Shown here: in pieces, positions 63,243 to 64,000 of the stretch | Layout: every line of letters starts with the position of its first letter | Numbering within the stretch: the first letter of the stretch is position 1 | NCBI GenBank assembly: GCA_019637095.1 | Contig: JAHBWG010000029.1 | Span: 29,883-93,882 of the forward strand | DNA: 64,000 nt | Source of the DNA: Sandaracinaceae bacterium | Lineage (GTDB): Bacteria; Myxococcota_A; Polyangia; Polyangiales; Sandaracinaceae | Reading direction: 5' to 3' | Translations under genes and position numbers: made by a program | The notes under the pieces: model-generated | Seen by the model: the letters and a program-made list of their open reading frames with translations, nothing else | What the model was told of the DNA's origin: nothing | The model's database searches: none

Positions 63243-64000
63243 TCAGGGCGCGGCGAGGGTGCGGCCGGCGCGGCTCGAGCGCGCGGTCGGCGCGCGGAGC
63301 GCGTCGCGCCCCTGCCGCGCCCGCACATCGCTCGGATCGCGGCGCAGCGCCTCGTCGTACGCGGCGGCGGCGGCCTCGCGCCGGCCGAGCAAGAGGAGCG
63401 CCGCGCCGAGGGCCGCGTGGCCGCGCGCGTCCTCTGCGTCGAGCCGCTCGATCGCGTCGCGCGAGGCGCGCTCGGCGGCCTCGCCCGCCCGCGCCTCGAG
63501 CGCCGCGTGCGCGAGCTCGAGCGAGAGCGCCGGCTCGTCGGGGTGCCGCGCGATCGCCTCGGCGAGCGCGGTCATCGCGGCGCGCGGCATGCCGGCGGCC
63601 ACGAGGGCGCCCGCGAGATCGCGCCGGGCGTCGAGATCGTCGGGGCGGCGCGCGACGACGCGCGTGAAGTGCTCGGCGGCGAGGGTGGGGCGCCCGAGCG
63701 CGAGCTCGACGGCGCCGAGATCGCGCAGCGTCACGTCGTCCTGCGGGAAGGCCTCGTGCGCGGCGCGGAGCGCGCGGCGCGCGGCCTCGAGGTCGTCGCG
63801 GCGGACAGAGAGCGCGGCCAGCCGGCCGAGGAGGGCGGCGCTCGGCTCGTCCTGCAGGCCGGCCGCCTCGATCGCCGCGTCGATCGCGGCGCGGTGGCCG
63901 CCGGCGAGCGCGAGCGCCCACGCGCGGGCGCGCCGCGCGGCCGAGATCTCGGGGTGCGGGCGCGGGGCCGCCTCGAGCCAGGCGCCGAGGAGCTCGGCCG
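63243..64000 (-). CDS. TPR protein, N-terminus outside window
   Basis: The frame is open through base 64000, so only the C-terminal 252 residues are visible. It consists of TPR-like helices of about 34 residues: EHFTRVVARRPDDLDARRDLA, EAIARHPDEPALSLELAHAAL and AYDEALRRDPSDVRARQGRD are clear examples, with canonical Pro at repeat ends. The C-terminal 15 residues are basic. A signal peptide or other domains could be in the missing part. Function unknown; TPR arrays usually mediate protein contacts. An internal GTG at 63734 is not the true start. Confidence 0.8.
   Translation of the reverse strand, partial: AELLGAWLEAAPRPHPEISAARRARAWALALAGGHRAAIDAAIEAAGLQDEPSAALLGRLAALSVRRDDLEAARRALRAAHEAFPQDDVTLRDLGAVELALGRPTLAAEHFTRVVARRPDDLDARRDLAGALVAAGMPRAAMTALAEAIARHPDEPALSLELAHAALEARAGEAAERASRDAIERLDAEDARGHAALGAALLLLGRREAAAAAYDEALRRDPSDVRARQGRDALRAPTARSSRAGRTLAAP

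Overview
The window is high-GC DNA, densely packed with genes on both strands, and looks like a myxobacterium-type bacterium (phylum Myxococcota, probably the Polyangiales/Sandaracinus side). The evidence is indirect: Hanks-type kinases, a MJ0042 zinc-ribbon/TPR protein, PEGA and TPR membrane proteins, many Cys-rich lipoproteins, an AroK-AroB fusion, and a pilMNOPQ cluster. No tRNA, rRNA, CRISPR array, insertion sequence or prophage was seen. All assignments come from reading the sequence; no database search was run.

Layout. 1-3500 (minus): a nucleotide-sugar operon (UDP-glucose dehydrogenase, sulfotransferase, UDP-xylose synthase, lipoprotein) that would supply UDP-GlcA and UDP-xylose and a sulfation step. 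3574-7602: an N-formylglutamate amidohydrolase-like enzyme, a phosphodiesterase, CorA and MscS. 7640-13431 (minus): six genes, DUF4350, MoxR, DUF58, RsmA, a secreted protein and a lipoprotein, joined by 4-bp start/stop overlaps at all junctions but one. 13488-22000: a small conserved protein, an SDR lacking its catalytic residues coupled to a secreted metzincin protease, a Ser/Thr kinase, a sigma-54 activator with TPR and GAF domains, and a LysM/DUF882 protein.

22030-30500: an XRE regulator beside an unusually AT-rich promoter, then pilM-N-O-P, a 434-bp hairpin-rich gap, pilQ (type IV pilus alignment complex and secretin), an aroK-aroB fusion and a lipoprotein. 30504-41335: a 2056-residue TPR protein with a 12-bp minisatellite, a zinc-ribbon/TPR membrane protein, a second kinase and a PEGA protein. 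41450-52376: an alkaline-phosphatase-superfamily hydrolase, a DUF3604/PHP protein, two head-to-head receptor cyclases (one with a degenerate nucleotide site), two tandem orphan histidine kinases and an AMIN-like secreted protein. 52380-57407: thioesterase, metallo-beta-lactamase-fold hydrolase, a DUF4139 lipoprotein with an internal OmpA domain, and a clan-A glycosidase-like lipoprotein. 57421-64000 (minus): a complete N-degron operon (clpS, clpA, aat), two small proteins, a CobA-HemD fusion and a truncated TPR protein.

A theme across the window is start-site architecture. Many first genes of operons have a TAnnnT -10-like hexamer ending 6-9 bases before the start codon, as expected for leaderless mRNAs. 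The most unusual coding features are the catalytically stripped SDR, the degenerate cyclase paralog and the OmpA-in-DUF4139 arrangement. The most unusual non-coding feature is the palindrome-rich pilP-pilQ spacer, which carries a dispersed repeat also found near 18000.
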